A stretch of DNA of 64,000 nucleotides, from the NCBI GenBank assembly GCA_963748485.1, contig CAVVJF010000011.1, positions 806,001-870,000 of the forward strand, read 5' to 3'. The notes below the pieces were generated by a model. The model was not told the origin of the DNA and ran no database searches. It was given only the letters and a program-made list of their open reading frames with translations. The DNA comes from DASRWT01 sp963748485. Its GTDB lineage: Bacteria > Methylomirabilota > Methylomirabilia > Rokubacteriales > CSP1-6. Positions 54,508 to 63,271 of the stretch are shown one piece after another (the first letter of the stretch is position 1; every line of letters starts with the position of its first letter). The translations under genes were made by a program, and so were the position numbers.

Positions 54508-55968
54508 ATGCCGGCTGACTCGACCGCGCCCGATCCGAGCCTCGTCCGGGCGCTCGAGGACATCGTGGGACCTCGGGGCGTGGTAGCGAGCCCCGAGGGG
54601 CGCCTGACCTACGAGTGCGACATGCACACGTTCTACAAGGGCGCCCCCGACGTGGTTGTCCTTCCCCAATCGGCCGACCAGGTGGTGGCGGTGGTGCGTC
54701 TGTGCCGCGAGCGCCGCATCCCCATCGTACCGCGCGGCTCCGGCACCGGCCTCATCGGCGGGGCCATGGCGACGCGGGGCGGTGTCATGGTGTCCATGAC
54801 ACGGATGAACCGCATCCTCGAGGTGGACCTGCCCAACCGCTGCGCCACCGTCGAGCCCGGGCTGATCAACCTCTGGCTCTCCAACGCCACCCGACCATCG
54901 GGGTGGTTCTTCGCTCCCGATCCGTCGAGCCAGATGGTGTCGTCCATCGGCGGCAACGCCTCCACGAACGCCGGGGGACCCCACTGCCTCAAGTACGGCA
55001 TCACGGTGAACCACGTCCTGGGCCTGCAGGTGGTGACGGGGGCGGGAGAGCTGGTCTGGCTGGGCGGCAAAGTCCCCGAGCGCGCCGGCTACGATCTCAC
55101 CGGGATCATGGTGGGCGCGGAGGGCACCCTGGGCCTGCTCACCGCGGTGATCGTCCGCCTCACCCACGTGCCCGAGGCGGTGCGGACGCTCCTGGCCTCG
55201 TTCGCCTCCATCGAGGACGCCTCCGAGGCGGTCTCGGCCATCGTCGCCGCCGGCATCATCCCCGCCGCGCTGGAGATGATCGACGAGGTCATGGTGCGGG
55301 CCATCGAGGAGGGCGTGGGCGCGGGCTATCCCAAGGGCGCGGGTGCGGTGCTCCTCATCGAGCTGGACGGCCCTCGCGCGGAGATCGAAGCGCAATCGGC
55401 GCGCGTGGAGGGTCTCTGCTGGTCCCACGCGGCGCTGGAGGTGCGGGTGGCCGCCGACGAGGCGGAGCGCGCGCTGCTCTGGAAGGGGCGGAAGGAGGCG
55501 GCGGGGGCGGTGGGACGGCTCACGCCGAACTGGCTGCTGCAGGACGCGGTGGTGCCGCGCTCGCGGCTGCCCCAGATCATGCGCGAGATGCAGGCCATCC
55601 AGCAGCGCCACGGGCTCGTCCTCGCCAACGTCTTCCACGCCGGCGACGGGAACCTGCACCCCATCATCTGCTACGACGAGCGGAATCCCGGCGAGCTCGA
55701 GCGCGCCAAGCGGGTGAACGAGGAGCTACTCCACGCCTGCCTCGCCCTCGGCGGCACCGTGACGGGCGAGCATGGGGTGGGGCTCGACAAGGCCAAGAAC
55801 CTTCCGCATCAATTCGCGGACGCCGACCTCAACTTCATGGCGCGGCTTCGGCGCGTGTTCGATCCCCACGGGATCATGAATCCGGACAAGCTCCTGCCCA
55901 GCCATCCCGCCTGCGGCGAGGGCTTCCGCCCGGCGCGGCCCGAGCTCCCGCGCGGAGCCTGGGTCTGA
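54508..55968 (+). CDS. glcD: Glycolate oxidase subunit GlcD (FAD-linked)
   Basis: An FAD-binding type 4 oxidoreductase of 486 residues. The FAD site is PIVPRGSGTGLIGGAMATRG and SSIGGNASTNAGGPHCLKYG. The C-terminal substrate domain has VFHAGDGNLHPIICYDER and GEHGVGLDKAKNL. Followed by a shorter FAD protein and an Fe-S protein, it fits GlcD of glycolate oxidase. The same architecture also serves D-lactate and other 2-hydroxy acids, so the exact substrate is open. Confidence 0.92.
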   Translation: MPADSTAPDPSLVRALEDIVGPRGVVASPEGRLTYECDMHTFYKGAPDVVVLPQSADQVVAVVRLCRERRIPIVPRGSGTGLIGGAMATRGGVMVSMTRMNRILEVDLPNRCATVEPGLINLWLSNATRPSGWFFAPDPSSQMVSSIGGNASTNAGGPHCLKYGITVNHVLGLQVVTGAGELVWLGGKVPERAGYDLTGIMVGAEGTLGLLTAVIVRLTHVPEAVRTLLASFASIEDASEAVSAIVAAGIIPAALEMIDEVMVRAIEEGVGAGYPKGAGAVLLIELDGPRAEIEAQSARVEGLCWSHAALEVRVAADEAERALLWKGRKEAAGAVGRLTPNWLLQDAVVPRSRLPQIMREMQAIQQRHGLVLANVFHAGDGNLHPIICYDERNPGELERAKRVNEELLHACLALGGTVTGEHGVGLDKAKNLPHQFADADLNFMARLRRVFDPHGIMNPDKLLPSHPACGEGFRPARPELPRGAWV

Positions 55969-55973
55969 GCGCG

Positions 55974-57311
55974 GTGGTGGCGGTGTCGCCCCCGGTGGCG
56001 ATCACCCGCGCGCTCGAGGAGATCGTCGGCCGCGGTCACGTGGTGACCGACCCGCCCGCCCTCGCGGCGGCCGCGGTGGACGCCGTCGTGCCGCGCTGGA
56101 TCGCGCGCCCCGGGGGCGTCGAGCAGGTCGCGCGCATCCTCGCGCTCGCGACGGCGGAGTCGCTGGCGGTCTCGCCGCGCGGCAGCGGCACCAGCCTCGG
56201 TCTCGGCTATCCGCCGCGCCGGCTCGATCTCGTCCTCGATCTCGGACGGCTCGACACGGTCCTGGACTACGTGCCCGAGGACATGGTGGCGAGCGTCCAG
56301 TGCGGGATCAGCCTGGACGCGCTCGCCGGACGGCTGGGCCAGCACGGGCAGCGGCTGCCGCTCGATCCCGCGCCCGGCGGCGGCCGCTCGGTGGGCGGCG
56401 TCCTCGCCACCGCGGCGAGCGGGCCCCTGCGCCTGCGCTATGGCACGGGCCGCGACTTGCTCCTCGGCGTCCGCTTCGTCCAGGCCGACGGCGTCGTCAC
56501 CTGGGGCGGCGCGCGGGTGGTCAAGTCGGTGACCGGCTACGACGTACCCAAGCTCCTCGTGGGCTCGCTGGGCACGCTCGGCGTGCTCGCCGAGGCCACC
56601 GTCCGCCTCCATCCCATCCCGCCGGCGTGGGGTGCCTGGCTCTGGGCGTTCGACGCGATCCCGACCGCCGCGGCCTTCATCGCCAGCGTCGTCGACTCGG
56701 CGATACAGCCCGAGCGGATGGTGCTCCTCGACGCGGGGGCGGCGCGCGCGACCGGGGGCAGCGGCCCGTCCGGAGGGGAGAGCGCGGTGGCGATCTCGGT
56801 GGCGAGTGCCGCGGAGGCGGTGGGGGCCCAGCGCGAGGCGCTGGCCGCCCTGGCGGCCCGCCACGCCGGCCGCATGGCCGAGATCGGCGCGGGCGCCTGG
56901 AGCCGCCTGGCCGGCGCGCTGGCCGGCCCCATCGTGATTCGCCTCGCCGGCGAGCCCGCGCGTCTGGGCCACTGGCTCGCCGCGCTCGAGCACGTGGCCC
57001 GCGACGGCGGGGTTGGGCTGGTCTCGGTCGGCGAGGCCGGTGGTGGCGTCCTGAGGGCCTCCCTCCACGCGCCCGAGGGCGATGGGCTGCCCGCGGCGGC
57101 GTGGCTGGCGGGCGCGGTCTCGGAACTGCGCGCGGCGCTGGCGCCCGAGGGCGGGAGCCTCGTCGTGGAGCGGGCGCCGCGCGCGGTGAAGGACACCGTC
57201 GACGTCTGGGGCCCCATCGCGCCCGACGCCCTCGCCATCATGCGCCGCCTGAAGACCGAGTTCGACCCCGCGGGCATCCTGAATCCCGGCCGCTACGTGG
57301 GCGGCCTGTGA
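55974..57311 (+). CDS. glcE: Glycolate oxidase subunit GlcE (FAD-binding)
   Basis: A second FAD-binding protein of about 445 residues with SPRGSGTSLGLGYPPRRLDL, GGGRSVGGVLATAASGPLRL, RYGTGRDLLLGVRFVQADG and VVKSVTGYDVPKLLVGSLGT, typical of GlcE. The Ala-rich C-terminal part ends KTEFDPAGILNPGRYVGGL. GTG 55974 is 5 bases after glcD; later GTG codons are possible starts. Its stop overlaps the glcF GTG. Confidence 0.92.
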   Translation: MVAVSPPVAITRALEEIVGRGHVVTDPPALAAAAVDAVVPRWIARPGGVEQVARILALATAESLAVSPRGSGTSLGLGYPPRRLDLVLDLGRLDTVLDYVPEDMVASVQCGISLDALAGRLGQHGQRLPLDPAPGGGRSVGGVLATAASGPLRLRYGTGRDLLLGVRFVQADGVVTWGGARVVKSVTGYDVPKLLVGSLGTLGVLAEATVRLHPIPPAWGAWLWAFDAIPTAAAFIASVVDSAIQPERMVLLDAGAARATGGSGPSGGESAVAISVASAAEAVGAQREALAALAARHAGRMAEIGAGAWSRLAGALAGPIVIRLAGEPARLGHWLAALEHVARDGGVGLVSVGEAGGGVLRASLHAPEGDGLPAAAWLAGAVSELRAALAPEGGSLVVERAPRAVKDTVDVWGPIAPDALAIMRRLKTEFDPAGILNPGRYVGGL

Positions 57312-58552
57312 GCCTGCAGGCACCCGAGTTTCTGGACGGGCTCCGCGCATGCGTGCACTGCGGGATCTGCCTACCGCAGTGCCCGACGTATCGCGTGCTC
57401 GAGGAGGAGATGGACTCGCCGCGCGGGCGCATTTACCTGATGCGCGCCGCCGCCGAGGGCCGCACGGCGCTCACGCCGGGGCTGGCCCGGCATCTGGATC
57501 TCTGCCTCGGCTGCCGCGCGTGCGAGACGGCGTGTCCGTCGGGCGTGCCCTTCGGCCGCCTCCTCGAGACCACCCGCGCCGAGCTGGTGCGGACGCGCAC
57601 CCAGGCGCCCGGGACCGACCATGCGCTGCTTCGCGCGCTGCTCGCCGTGTTCCCCTATCCGGAGCGGCTGGGCGCCATGGCGCGGGCGCTGCGCGTCTAT
57701 CAGCGAACGGGGCTGCAGGGCGCCGTCCGCGGCCTGCGCCTCCTGGCGCCGTTCAAGCGCCTGCGAACGCTGGAGGCCCTGCTTCCGTCGCCGCCCCCCG
57801 GCGCCGCCGCGGTCTTGCCCGAAGTGACGCCCGCCCGAGGCCGGCGGCGCGGCCGCGTCGGGCTCCTCACCGGCTGCGTGCAGCGCGTCTTCTACCCGCA
57901 CGTGAACGCGCAGACGGCGCGGCTGCTCGCGGCGGCGGGCTGGGAGGTGCTGGCGCCGCGCGGGCAGGGTTGCTGCGGCGCGCTGCACCTGCACGCCGGC
58001 CGCCTCGACGAGTTTCGCGGGTTCGCGCGAGAGCTGGTGGACGTCTTCCCCGACGATCTCGACTTCCTTGTCGCCAATGCCGCCGGGTGCGGATCCACCC
58101 TCAAGGAGTACGGCCACTGGCTGCCGGAGGCGGCCGGGTTCGCCGGTCGGGTCCGCGACGTGACCGAGGTGCTCGCGCAGGCGGAGCTCCCGCTGGGCGA
58201 GCTGCCGGTCACGGTGACCTATCATGACGCCTGCCACCTCGCCCACGGCCAGAAGGTGCGGGCCGAGCCCCGGGCGCTCCTGCGCCGCATCCCCGGCCTG
58301 CGGCTGGTGGAGCTGGCCGAGAGCGATCTCTGCTGCGGTAGCGCGGGCGTCTACAATATCCTCGAGCCCGAGATGGGGGGTGAGCTCGCGCGCCGCAAGG
58401 TCGAGCGTATCCGCGAGACCGGCGCCCGCATCGTGGTGACGGGCAATCCGGGTTGTCTCGCGCAGATCGCGGGTGAGAGCCGGCGGCAGGGGTTCGCGCT
58501 CGAGGTGCTGCACCCCGTGGAGCTGCTCGGCCGCGCGCTCCGCGACGGGTGA
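57308..58552 (+). CDS. glcF: Glycolate oxidase iron-sulfur subunit GlcF
   Basis: GlcF passes electrons from the FAD subunits to the quinone pool. The 414-residue protein has two [4Fe-4S] motifs, CVHCGICLPQCPTYRVL and CLGCRACETACPSGVPFG. Two CCG domains follow (LTGCVQRVFYPHVNAQ, GQGCCGALHLHAG, YHDACHLAHGQKVRAEPRAL and ESDLCCGSAGVYNILEPEMG). The last codons and stop run into the first unit of a tandem repeat. Confidence 0.95.
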   Translation: MSLQAPEFLDGLRACVHCGICLPQCPTYRVLEEEMDSPRGRIYLMRAAAEGRTALTPGLARHLDLCLGCRACETACPSGVPFGRLLETTRAELVRTRTQAPGTDHALLRALLAVFPYPERLGAMARALRVYQRTGLQGAVRGLRLLAPFKRLRTLEALLPSPPPGAAAVLPEVTPARGRRRGRVGLLTGCVQRVFYPHVNAQTARLLAAAGWEVLAPRGQGCCGALHLHAGRLDEFRGFARELVDVFPDDLDFLVANAAGCGSTLKEYGHWLPEAAGFAGRVRDVTEVLAQAELPLGELPVTVTYHDACHLAHGQKVRAEPRALLRRIPGLRLVELAESDLCCGSAGVYNILEPEMGGELARRKVERIRETGARIVVTGNPGCLAQIAGESRRQGFALEVLHPVELLGRALRDG

Positions 58553-58654
58553 GGGGAGAGGCGACGGGTGAGGGGAGAGGCGACGGGTGAGGGGAGAGGC
58601 GACGGTGAGGGGAGAGGCGACGGTGAGGGGAGAAGCGATGATGAGGGGAGAAGC
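58544..58654 (+). repeat. Six-unit 18/19-bp tandem repeat between glcF and the cupin gene
   Basis: Three 19-bp units (58544, 58563, 58582) and three 18-bp units (58601, 58619, 58637) share the core TGAGGGGAGAGGCGAC. The last units change GGC to AGC and GTG to ATG. The glcF stop lies in unit 1. The final three units are in frame with the cupin gene. Each contains a GTG or ATG followed by a purine-rich AGGGGAGA that could act as ribosome site for the next start. Confidence 0.95.
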
Positions 58655-58655
58655 G

Positions 58656-58997
58656 ATGAAGAAGATCCGGGTCCGGGAGCACGTCACCCACGACGCCGCC
58701 CGCATGGCGAAGGTCGCGCTCGCCGCCACCCCCCGCGCGCTCCTCGACCTCTACTGCGTCGCGCCGGGCCAGGCGCAGAAGCCGCACGTCCACGAGGAGC
58801 AGGACAAGATCTACTACGTGGTGGCGGGCGCGGGCCGCTTCAGCCTGGGCGGCGACAGCGAGCGCCTGGAAGCGGGCGAGGCGCTGGTGGCCCCGGCCGG
58901 CGTGGAGCACGGCCTCGTCAACGACGGTGCGGAGCCGCTCATCGTTCTCGTGGTGGTCACGCCGCCGCCGCCCCACGCGAAGGCGCCCGGCCACTGA
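58656..58997 (+). CDS. Small cupin-domain protein
   Basis: A 113-residue single-domain cupin. The metal-binding motif 1 is PHVHEEQDKIYYVVAGAG and motif 2 is PAGVEHGLVNDG, giving three His and a Glu. Function is not evident. ATG 58656 follows GAGGGGAGAAGCG. Upstream in-frame GTG and ATG codons within the tandem repeat could add 6, 12 or more residues of the form (V/M)RGEA(T/M). Confidence 0.85.
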   Translation: MKKIRVREHVTHDAARMAKVALAATPRALLDLYCVAPGQAQKPHVHEEQDKIYYVVAGAGRFSLGGDSERLEAGEALVAPAGVEHGLVNDGAEPLIVLVVVTPPPPHAKAPGH

Positions 58998-59031
58998 GCC
59001 GGACACGGCAGACTCCCGGGTGACCACCTCC

Positions 59032-59772
59032 GTGAAGGCGTCGATCATGATCACGTGCCTCGGCGACCTCTTCTTTCCGGAGGTCGGCGAGGCCATGGTG
59101 GCGGTGCTGCGCCGGCTCGGGGTGACGGTGAGCTTTCCCGCCGGTCAGACTTGCTGCGGAATGCCGCTCTTCAACTCCGGCTATCACGACGACGCGGCCC
59201 GCGTGGCGGCGCGCACCGTCCGGCTCTTCAAGGGCGCCGAGCACGTGGTGGTGCCCTCGGGTTCCTGCGCGTGGATGGTCAAGACCGAATATCCTCCTCT
59301 GCTCAAGGCCGATCCCGCCCTGCGCGCGGCGGCGCAAGCGCTGGCGGCGCGCACCTGGGAGCTGTCGCAGTTCCTCGTGACGGTGCTCGGCGTCTCCCGG
59401 GTGGAGTCGGACTTCGCTGGCCGCGTGACCTATCACGACTCGTGTCACCTTCTCCGGGGACTGGGCGAGTCGCGCGCCCCGCGTGCCCTGCTGAGGAACG
59501 TGCCCGGCGTCGACCTGGTCGAGCTGCCCGAGGCGGACCAGTGCTGCGGCTTCGGCGGCTCCTTCTCGGTGCGGCTGCCCGAGGTGTCCACCGCCATCCT
59601 GGACAAGAAGCTGGCGGCGGTGGAAGGCACGGGGGCCGACTGCCTCGTCGCGTGCGACGGCGGCTGCCTCATGCAGATGCGCGGGGGGCTCGACCGGCGC
59701 GGCTCGCGGGTGCGCGCCCTCCACCTCGCCCAGATCCTGGCGGGCTGGACAGCTAAGAGGACGTCCCGATGA
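59032..59772 (+). CDS. lutA: Lactate utilization protein A (CCG-domain)
   Basis: LutA works with LutB and LutC in L-lactate oxidation. The protein of about 246 residues has two CCG domains: ITCLGDLFFPEVGEAMVAVL with GQTCCGMPLFNSGYHDDA, and YHDSCHLLRGLGESRAPRAL with ADQCCGFGGSFSVRLPEVS. GTG 59032 gives a start VKASIMITCLGDLFF like other LutA proteins; GTG 59020 and ATG 59047 are alternatives. Its last codon and stop begin a 30-bp direct repeat. Confidence 0.92.
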   Translation: MKASIMITCLGDLFFPEVGEAMVAVLRRLGVTVSFPAGQTCCGMPLFNSGYHDDAARVAARTVRLFKGAEHVVVPSGSCAWMVKTEYPPLLKADPALRAAAQALAARTWELSQFLVTVLGVSRVESDFAGRVTYHDSCHLLRGLGESRAPRALLRNVPGVDLVELPEADQCCGFGGSFSVRLPEVSTAILDKKLAAVEGTGADCLVACDGGCLMQMRGGLDRRGSRVRALHLAQILAGWTAKRTSR

Positions 59773-59867
59773 GGCCCGCAGGGCCGAAGAGGCCCAGTGC
59801 CCAGGCGCTCGCGGGCGCGCGGGCGGAGACGACGCCGCGATGAGGCCCGCAGGGCCGAAGAGGCCCA
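59767..59867 (+). repeat. 30-bp perfect direct repeat flanking the lutA-lutB gap
   Basis: The same 30 bases occur at 59767-59796 and 59838-59867, 71 bases apart. They start CGATGAGGCCCGCAGGGCC. The unit contains a short hairpin (GGCCC-GCA-GGGCC). The first copy contains the lutA stop; the second is in non-coding sequence 37 bases before lutB. Confidence 0.95.
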
Positions 59868-59904
59868 ACCGCAGCCCGATGGACGTTGCGCACGGGCTAG
59901 TAGA

Positions 59905-61311
59905 ATGACCGATCCCATACTCGCGACGCCGTTCCCCCGGCGCGCCGGCGACGCCCTGAAGGACGCCTATCTGCAGGAAGCGCTGACCATCGCTACCACC
60001 AAGTTCATGGACCTCCGGAAGGAGGCGTTCGCGGGGCTCCCCGAGGGCGATGCGCTTCGCGACCGCGCCCGGGCCATCAAGGAGGCCACGCTCCAGCGCC
60101 TCGACCACCATCTCGACCAGCTCGCCGACAATGTGCAGCGGCTGGGCGGGCACGTGCACTGGGCGACCACCGGCGAGGAAGCCCGCGAGATCATCCTCCG
60201 GCTCTGCCGCGACCGCGGCGTGAAGATGGCGGTGAAGTCCAAGTCCATGGCCACCGAGGAGATCGAGTTGAACGCGGCGCTCGAGCAGGCGGGCGTCACA
60301 CCCATCGAGACGGATCTGGGCGAGTACATCATCCAGCTCGCCCACGAGCGGCCGTCTCACATCATCGCCCCCGCCATCCACAAGACGAAGGGCCAGGTGG
60401 CCGATCTCTTCTCGCGCGAGCTCAAGGGGCACTTCGCAGCCGACCCCGAGGTCCTCACCGCGGTGGCCCGGCGCGAGCTGCGGCAGAAGTTCCTCCAGGC
60501 CGACATGGGAATCACCGGGGCCAACTTCGCCGTCGCGGATACCGGCACCATTGTGCTGGTGACCAACGAGGGCAATGGCCGCATGGTCACCTCGCTGCCC
60601 CGCATCCACGTGGCGGTGATGGGCATGGAGAAGGTCATTCCCAGCATGACCGACCTCATGGTCTTCCTCGCCATCCTGGCCAGGAGCGCGACGGGGCAGA
60701 AGCTTTCCTCCTACACCACGCTGGTGCGCGGCCCGCGGCGCCCGGGCGAGCTCGAGGGGCCGGAGGAGCTGCACCTCATCCTCATGGACAATGGCCGCGT
60801 CCGGCAGATCGCGGGGACGCTGCGGGAAGCTCTCTACTGCCTGCGCTGCGGAGCCTGCCTCAATGTCTGCCCCGTGTATCGGCAGATCGGGGGGCACGCC
60901 TACGGCTACACGTACCCCGGCCCCATCGGCATCCTGCTCACTGCCATGCTGGAAGGGGAGCACGCGGTCAAGGATCTCGCGCACGCGTCGTCGCTGTGCG
61001 GCGCGTGCAAGGACGTGTGCCCGGTGCGCATCGACATCCCGCGCATGCTCGTGGAGCTTCGCGAGCACCTCGACCGCGCCCGGATCGCCCCCCGCGGGGA
61101 GCGCCTCGTGTTCGGCCTCGCGCGCCGGCTCATGGAATCGCCCGTGCTCTTCCGCGCCGGCGCCAGGGCCGGGCGCTGGCTGCAGCGCCCGTTCGTCCGC
61201 GACGGCCGCTTGCGCCGGCTGCCGCTCTTCTTCGGGAAGTGGACGGCGACGCGCGACCTCCCCCCGGTGGCGGCGCGAACCTTCACGGAGCGCTGGAAGG
61301 ATCTCGGCTAG
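59905..61311 (+). CDS. lutB: Lactate utilization protein B
   Basis: LutB is the Fe-S subunit of the LutABC L-lactate oxidation system. The 468-residue protein has an N-terminal LUD domain (KMAVKSKSMATEEIELNAAL, ITGANFAVADTGTIVLVTNE). A C-terminal ferredoxin domain has CLRCGACLNVCPVYRQIGG and CGACKDVCPVRIDIPRML. A C-terminal tail (ARTFTERWKDLG) is typical. It starts after the direct repeat, and its stop abuts the lutC ATG. Confidence 0.95.
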   Translation: MTDPILATPFPRRAGDALKDAYLQEALTIATTKFMDLRKEAFAGLPEGDALRDRARAIKEATLQRLDHHLDQLADNVQRLGGHVHWATTGEEAREIILRLCRDRGVKMAVKSKSMATEEIELNAALEQAGVTPIETDLGEYIIQLAHERPSHIIAPAIHKTKGQVADLFSRELKGHFAADPEVLTAVARRELRQKFLQADMGITGANFAVADTGTIVLVTNEGNGRMVTSLPRIHVAVMGMEKVIPSMTDLMVFLAILARSATGQKLSSYTTLVRGPRRPGELEGPEELHLILMDNGRVRQIAGTLREALYCLRCGACLNVCPVYRQIGGHAYGYTYPGPIGILLTAMLEGEHAVKDLAHASSLCGACKDVCPVRIDIPRMLVELREHLDRARIAPRGERLVFGLARRLMESPVLFRAGARAGRWLQRPFVRDGRLRRLPLFFGKWTATRDLPPVAARTFTERWKDLG

Positions 61312-62052
61312 ATGACGACGCGGGCCCAGTTCCTGGAGCGCGTGCGAGGCGAGATGGCCAAGACACGCGGGCTCTTCCCGGCCAGCCCGGCGCTCCGGCC
61401 GGCGCGGCCGCGCGAGGCGGCCGAGGCCGTGCGCCGGCAGCTCGCCGAGCGCTGGCCCCACGCCCTCGAGCGCTTCCAGGCGGAGTTCGAGCGCATCGCG
61501 GGCGTCTTCCATCGGGTGGCGCGCGTGGACGAGGTGCCGGCGGTCCTCGCGCGCATCGCCGCCGAGAAGGGGGCGCGCGAGATCGTCGGCTGGAACCCGG
61601 CCGCGCTCGGCTGGGACCTCCGCGCTGCCCTCGCGCCCCACGATCTCGCCGTGCTCCTCGCGCCTCCGGGCGACGGCGACGCGGAGCGCCGTCGCCACCG
61701 CGACGAAGCCGCGCGGGCGCCGCTGGGCGTGACCGGCGCGGACTGGGCGCTCGCGGAGGCCGGGACGCTCATCCTGATCTCGGGTCCGGGCCGCCCGCGC
61801 TCCACCTCGCTGCTGCCCGAGACGCATGTCGCGGTGTTCGGCCCGGGAGCCCTGCTTGAGACGCTCGAGCAAGTCGGGGTGATGCTCGAGGCGCATCACG
61901 CGGATCGCGCCCGCGCCGACATGGGCGGCACCATCAACTTCATCACCGGACCCTCGCGCACCGCCGACATCGAGCTCACGCTGACGCGGGGAGTGCACGG
62001 GCCCAAGGACGTGCACGTGGTCTTCGTCGACGCCCTCGAGCGGCCCGCATGA
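61312..62052 (+). CDS. lutC: Lactate utilization protein C
   Basis: A 246-residue LUD-domain protein with LGVTGADWALAEAGTLILIS, LLPETHVAVFGPGALLETL and FITGPSRTADIELTLTRGVH, the LutC hallmark. ATG 61312 follows the lutB stop without a gap, and the stop overlaps the next gene by 4 bases. It completes lutABC. Confidence 0.95.
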   Translation: MTTRAQFLERVRGEMAKTRGLFPASPALRPARPREAAEAVRRQLAERWPHALERFQAEFERIAGVFHRVARVDEVPAVLARIAAEKGAREIVGWNPAALGWDLRAALAPHDLAVLLAPPGDGDAERRRHRDEAARAPLGVTGADWALAEAGTLILISGPGRPRSTSLLPETHVAVFGPGALLETLEQVGVMLEAHHADRARADMGGTINFITGPSRTADIELTLTRGVHGPKDVHVVFVDALERPA

Positions 62053-62465
62053 CCCAGCGCCTGTTCACGCCGGCGGAGGTCGATGCGCTCATCCCGAGAC
62101 TGACCGAGCTGATGGGCGAGGCGATCGAGCGCCACCGCCAGGCCCAGGACTTCGCGGAGACGCTGCGCGCCGAGCGTGAGCGCATTCGCGCCGCCGGGAG
62201 CAGTGCCGAGGATCGGCGGGAGTGGAAGGCGCGGACGGAGCGGCTGGATGGCCTCACCATCGAGGTGCGCGGCCTGCTCGAGGACGTGGGGGCGCTGGGC
62301 GGGGTGGTGAAGGACGTCGAGACGGGACTGGTCGACTTCGCCGGGCTCGTGCCGGGCGGACCGGGGGACGCGCCGGTGAACCTTTGCTGGAAGTACGGTG
62401 AGGGCGCCGTGCGCTTCTGGCACGGGTTCGACGAAGGGTTTGCCCAGCGAAAGCCCCTGCCATGA
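62049..62465 (+). CDS. DUF2203 family protein
   Basis: A 138-residue small protein with the DUF2203 pattern. An N-terminal RLFTPAEVDALIPRLTELMG is followed by a charged helical segment likely to form a coiled coil. The ending VKDVETGLVDFAGLVPGG and LCWKYGEGAVRFWHGFDEGF is conserved in the family. Function is unknown. It overlaps lutC and the HAD gene by 4 bases each. Confidence 0.9.
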   Translation: MTQRLFTPAEVDALIPRLTELMGEAIERHRQAQDFAETLRAERERIRAAGSSAEDRREWKARTERLDGLTIEVRGLLEDVGALGGVVKDVETGLVDFAGLVPGGPGDAPVNLCWKYGEGAVRFWHGFDEGFAQRKPLP

Positions 62466-63244
62466 GTCCCGCCGCCTGTGAGGCCGTCCTCTTCGACCTC
62501 TTCGACACCCTCGTGCTGTTCCAGCGCGACCGGCTTCCCGAGATCCAGGTGAACGGGCGCACCATGCGCTCCACCGCGGGGCTGGTCCATCAAGCCCTCC
62601 GCCCCTTCGCCCCCGGCATCTCGCTGGAGGACTTCGCGGGGGCGCTCTTCTGGAGCTGGCAGGAGGCCGAGCGGATCCGGAACGGCACCCACCGCGAGGT
62701 GGCGGCGGCTGAGCGCTTCGGCATGCTCTTCGACCGCCTCGGGCTGGACGGCGCCGCCATGGGCCGGGAGGCCCTGCCCGTGCTGCTCGCCACCCACATG
62801 CGGGAGCTCTCCAAGGCCATCGTCTTTCCCGCCCATCACCGAGACGTGCTGACCACCCTCAAGCGGCGACACCGGCTGGCGGTGGTGTCGAACTTCGACT
62901 ACACGCCCACCGCGCGACTCGTGCTGGAGCGCGAGGGCGTTGCCGACCTCTTCGACGAGATCCTGGTCTCGGATGCGGTGGGCTGGCGGAAGCCCGCGCC
63001 CCGCATCTTCCAGGAAGCGCTGGACCGGATGCAGCTCGCCCCCGGATCAGCGGTGTTCGTGGGGGATCGGGCGGATATCGACGTGGCGGGCGCCCGCGGG
63101 GTCGGCATGCGGGCGGTGTGGATCAATCGGGAAGCGGAGACCCTGCCGGAGGGCGCACCTCCTCCGGATCACGAAATACGCGACTTACAAGAGCTGCCGG
63201 GCCTGCTTGCACCCGACGGCGCCGCCCCGGCATCCAAACGGTAG
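62462..63244 (+). CDS. HAD-family hydrolase
   Basis: A 260-residue haloacid-dehalogenase-fold hydrolase. Motif I is LFDLFDTLVLF with the nucleophilic Asp, motif II VVSNFDYTPTA, motif III Lys in GWRKPAPRIFQEAL, and motif IV FVGDRADIDVAGARGVGM. The helical cap after motif I places it in subfamily I (YjjG- or phosphoglycolate-phosphatase-like). A phosphoglycolate phosphatase role would suit the nearby glycolate oxidase but is not shown. Confidence 0.9.
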   Translation: MSPAACEAVLFDLFDTLVLFQRDRLPEIQVNGRTMRSTAGLVHQALRPFAPGISLEDFAGALFWSWQEAERIRNGTHREVAAAERFGMLFDRLGLDGAAMGREALPVLLATHMRELSKAIVFPAHHRDVLTTLKRRHRLAVVSNFDYTPTARLVLEREGVADLFDEILVSDAVGWRKPAPRIFQEALDRMQLAPGSAVFVGDRADIDVAGARGVGMRAVWINREAETLPEGAPPPDHEIRDLQELPGLLAPDGAAPASKR

Positions 63245-63271
63245 CCTGATCCAGGACAGAGGAGAACGCGC

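Noticed and set aside
58544..58654. CRISPR array.
   Set aside because: Units are 18-19 bp and directly adjacent with no unique spacers, and no cas gene is nearby.
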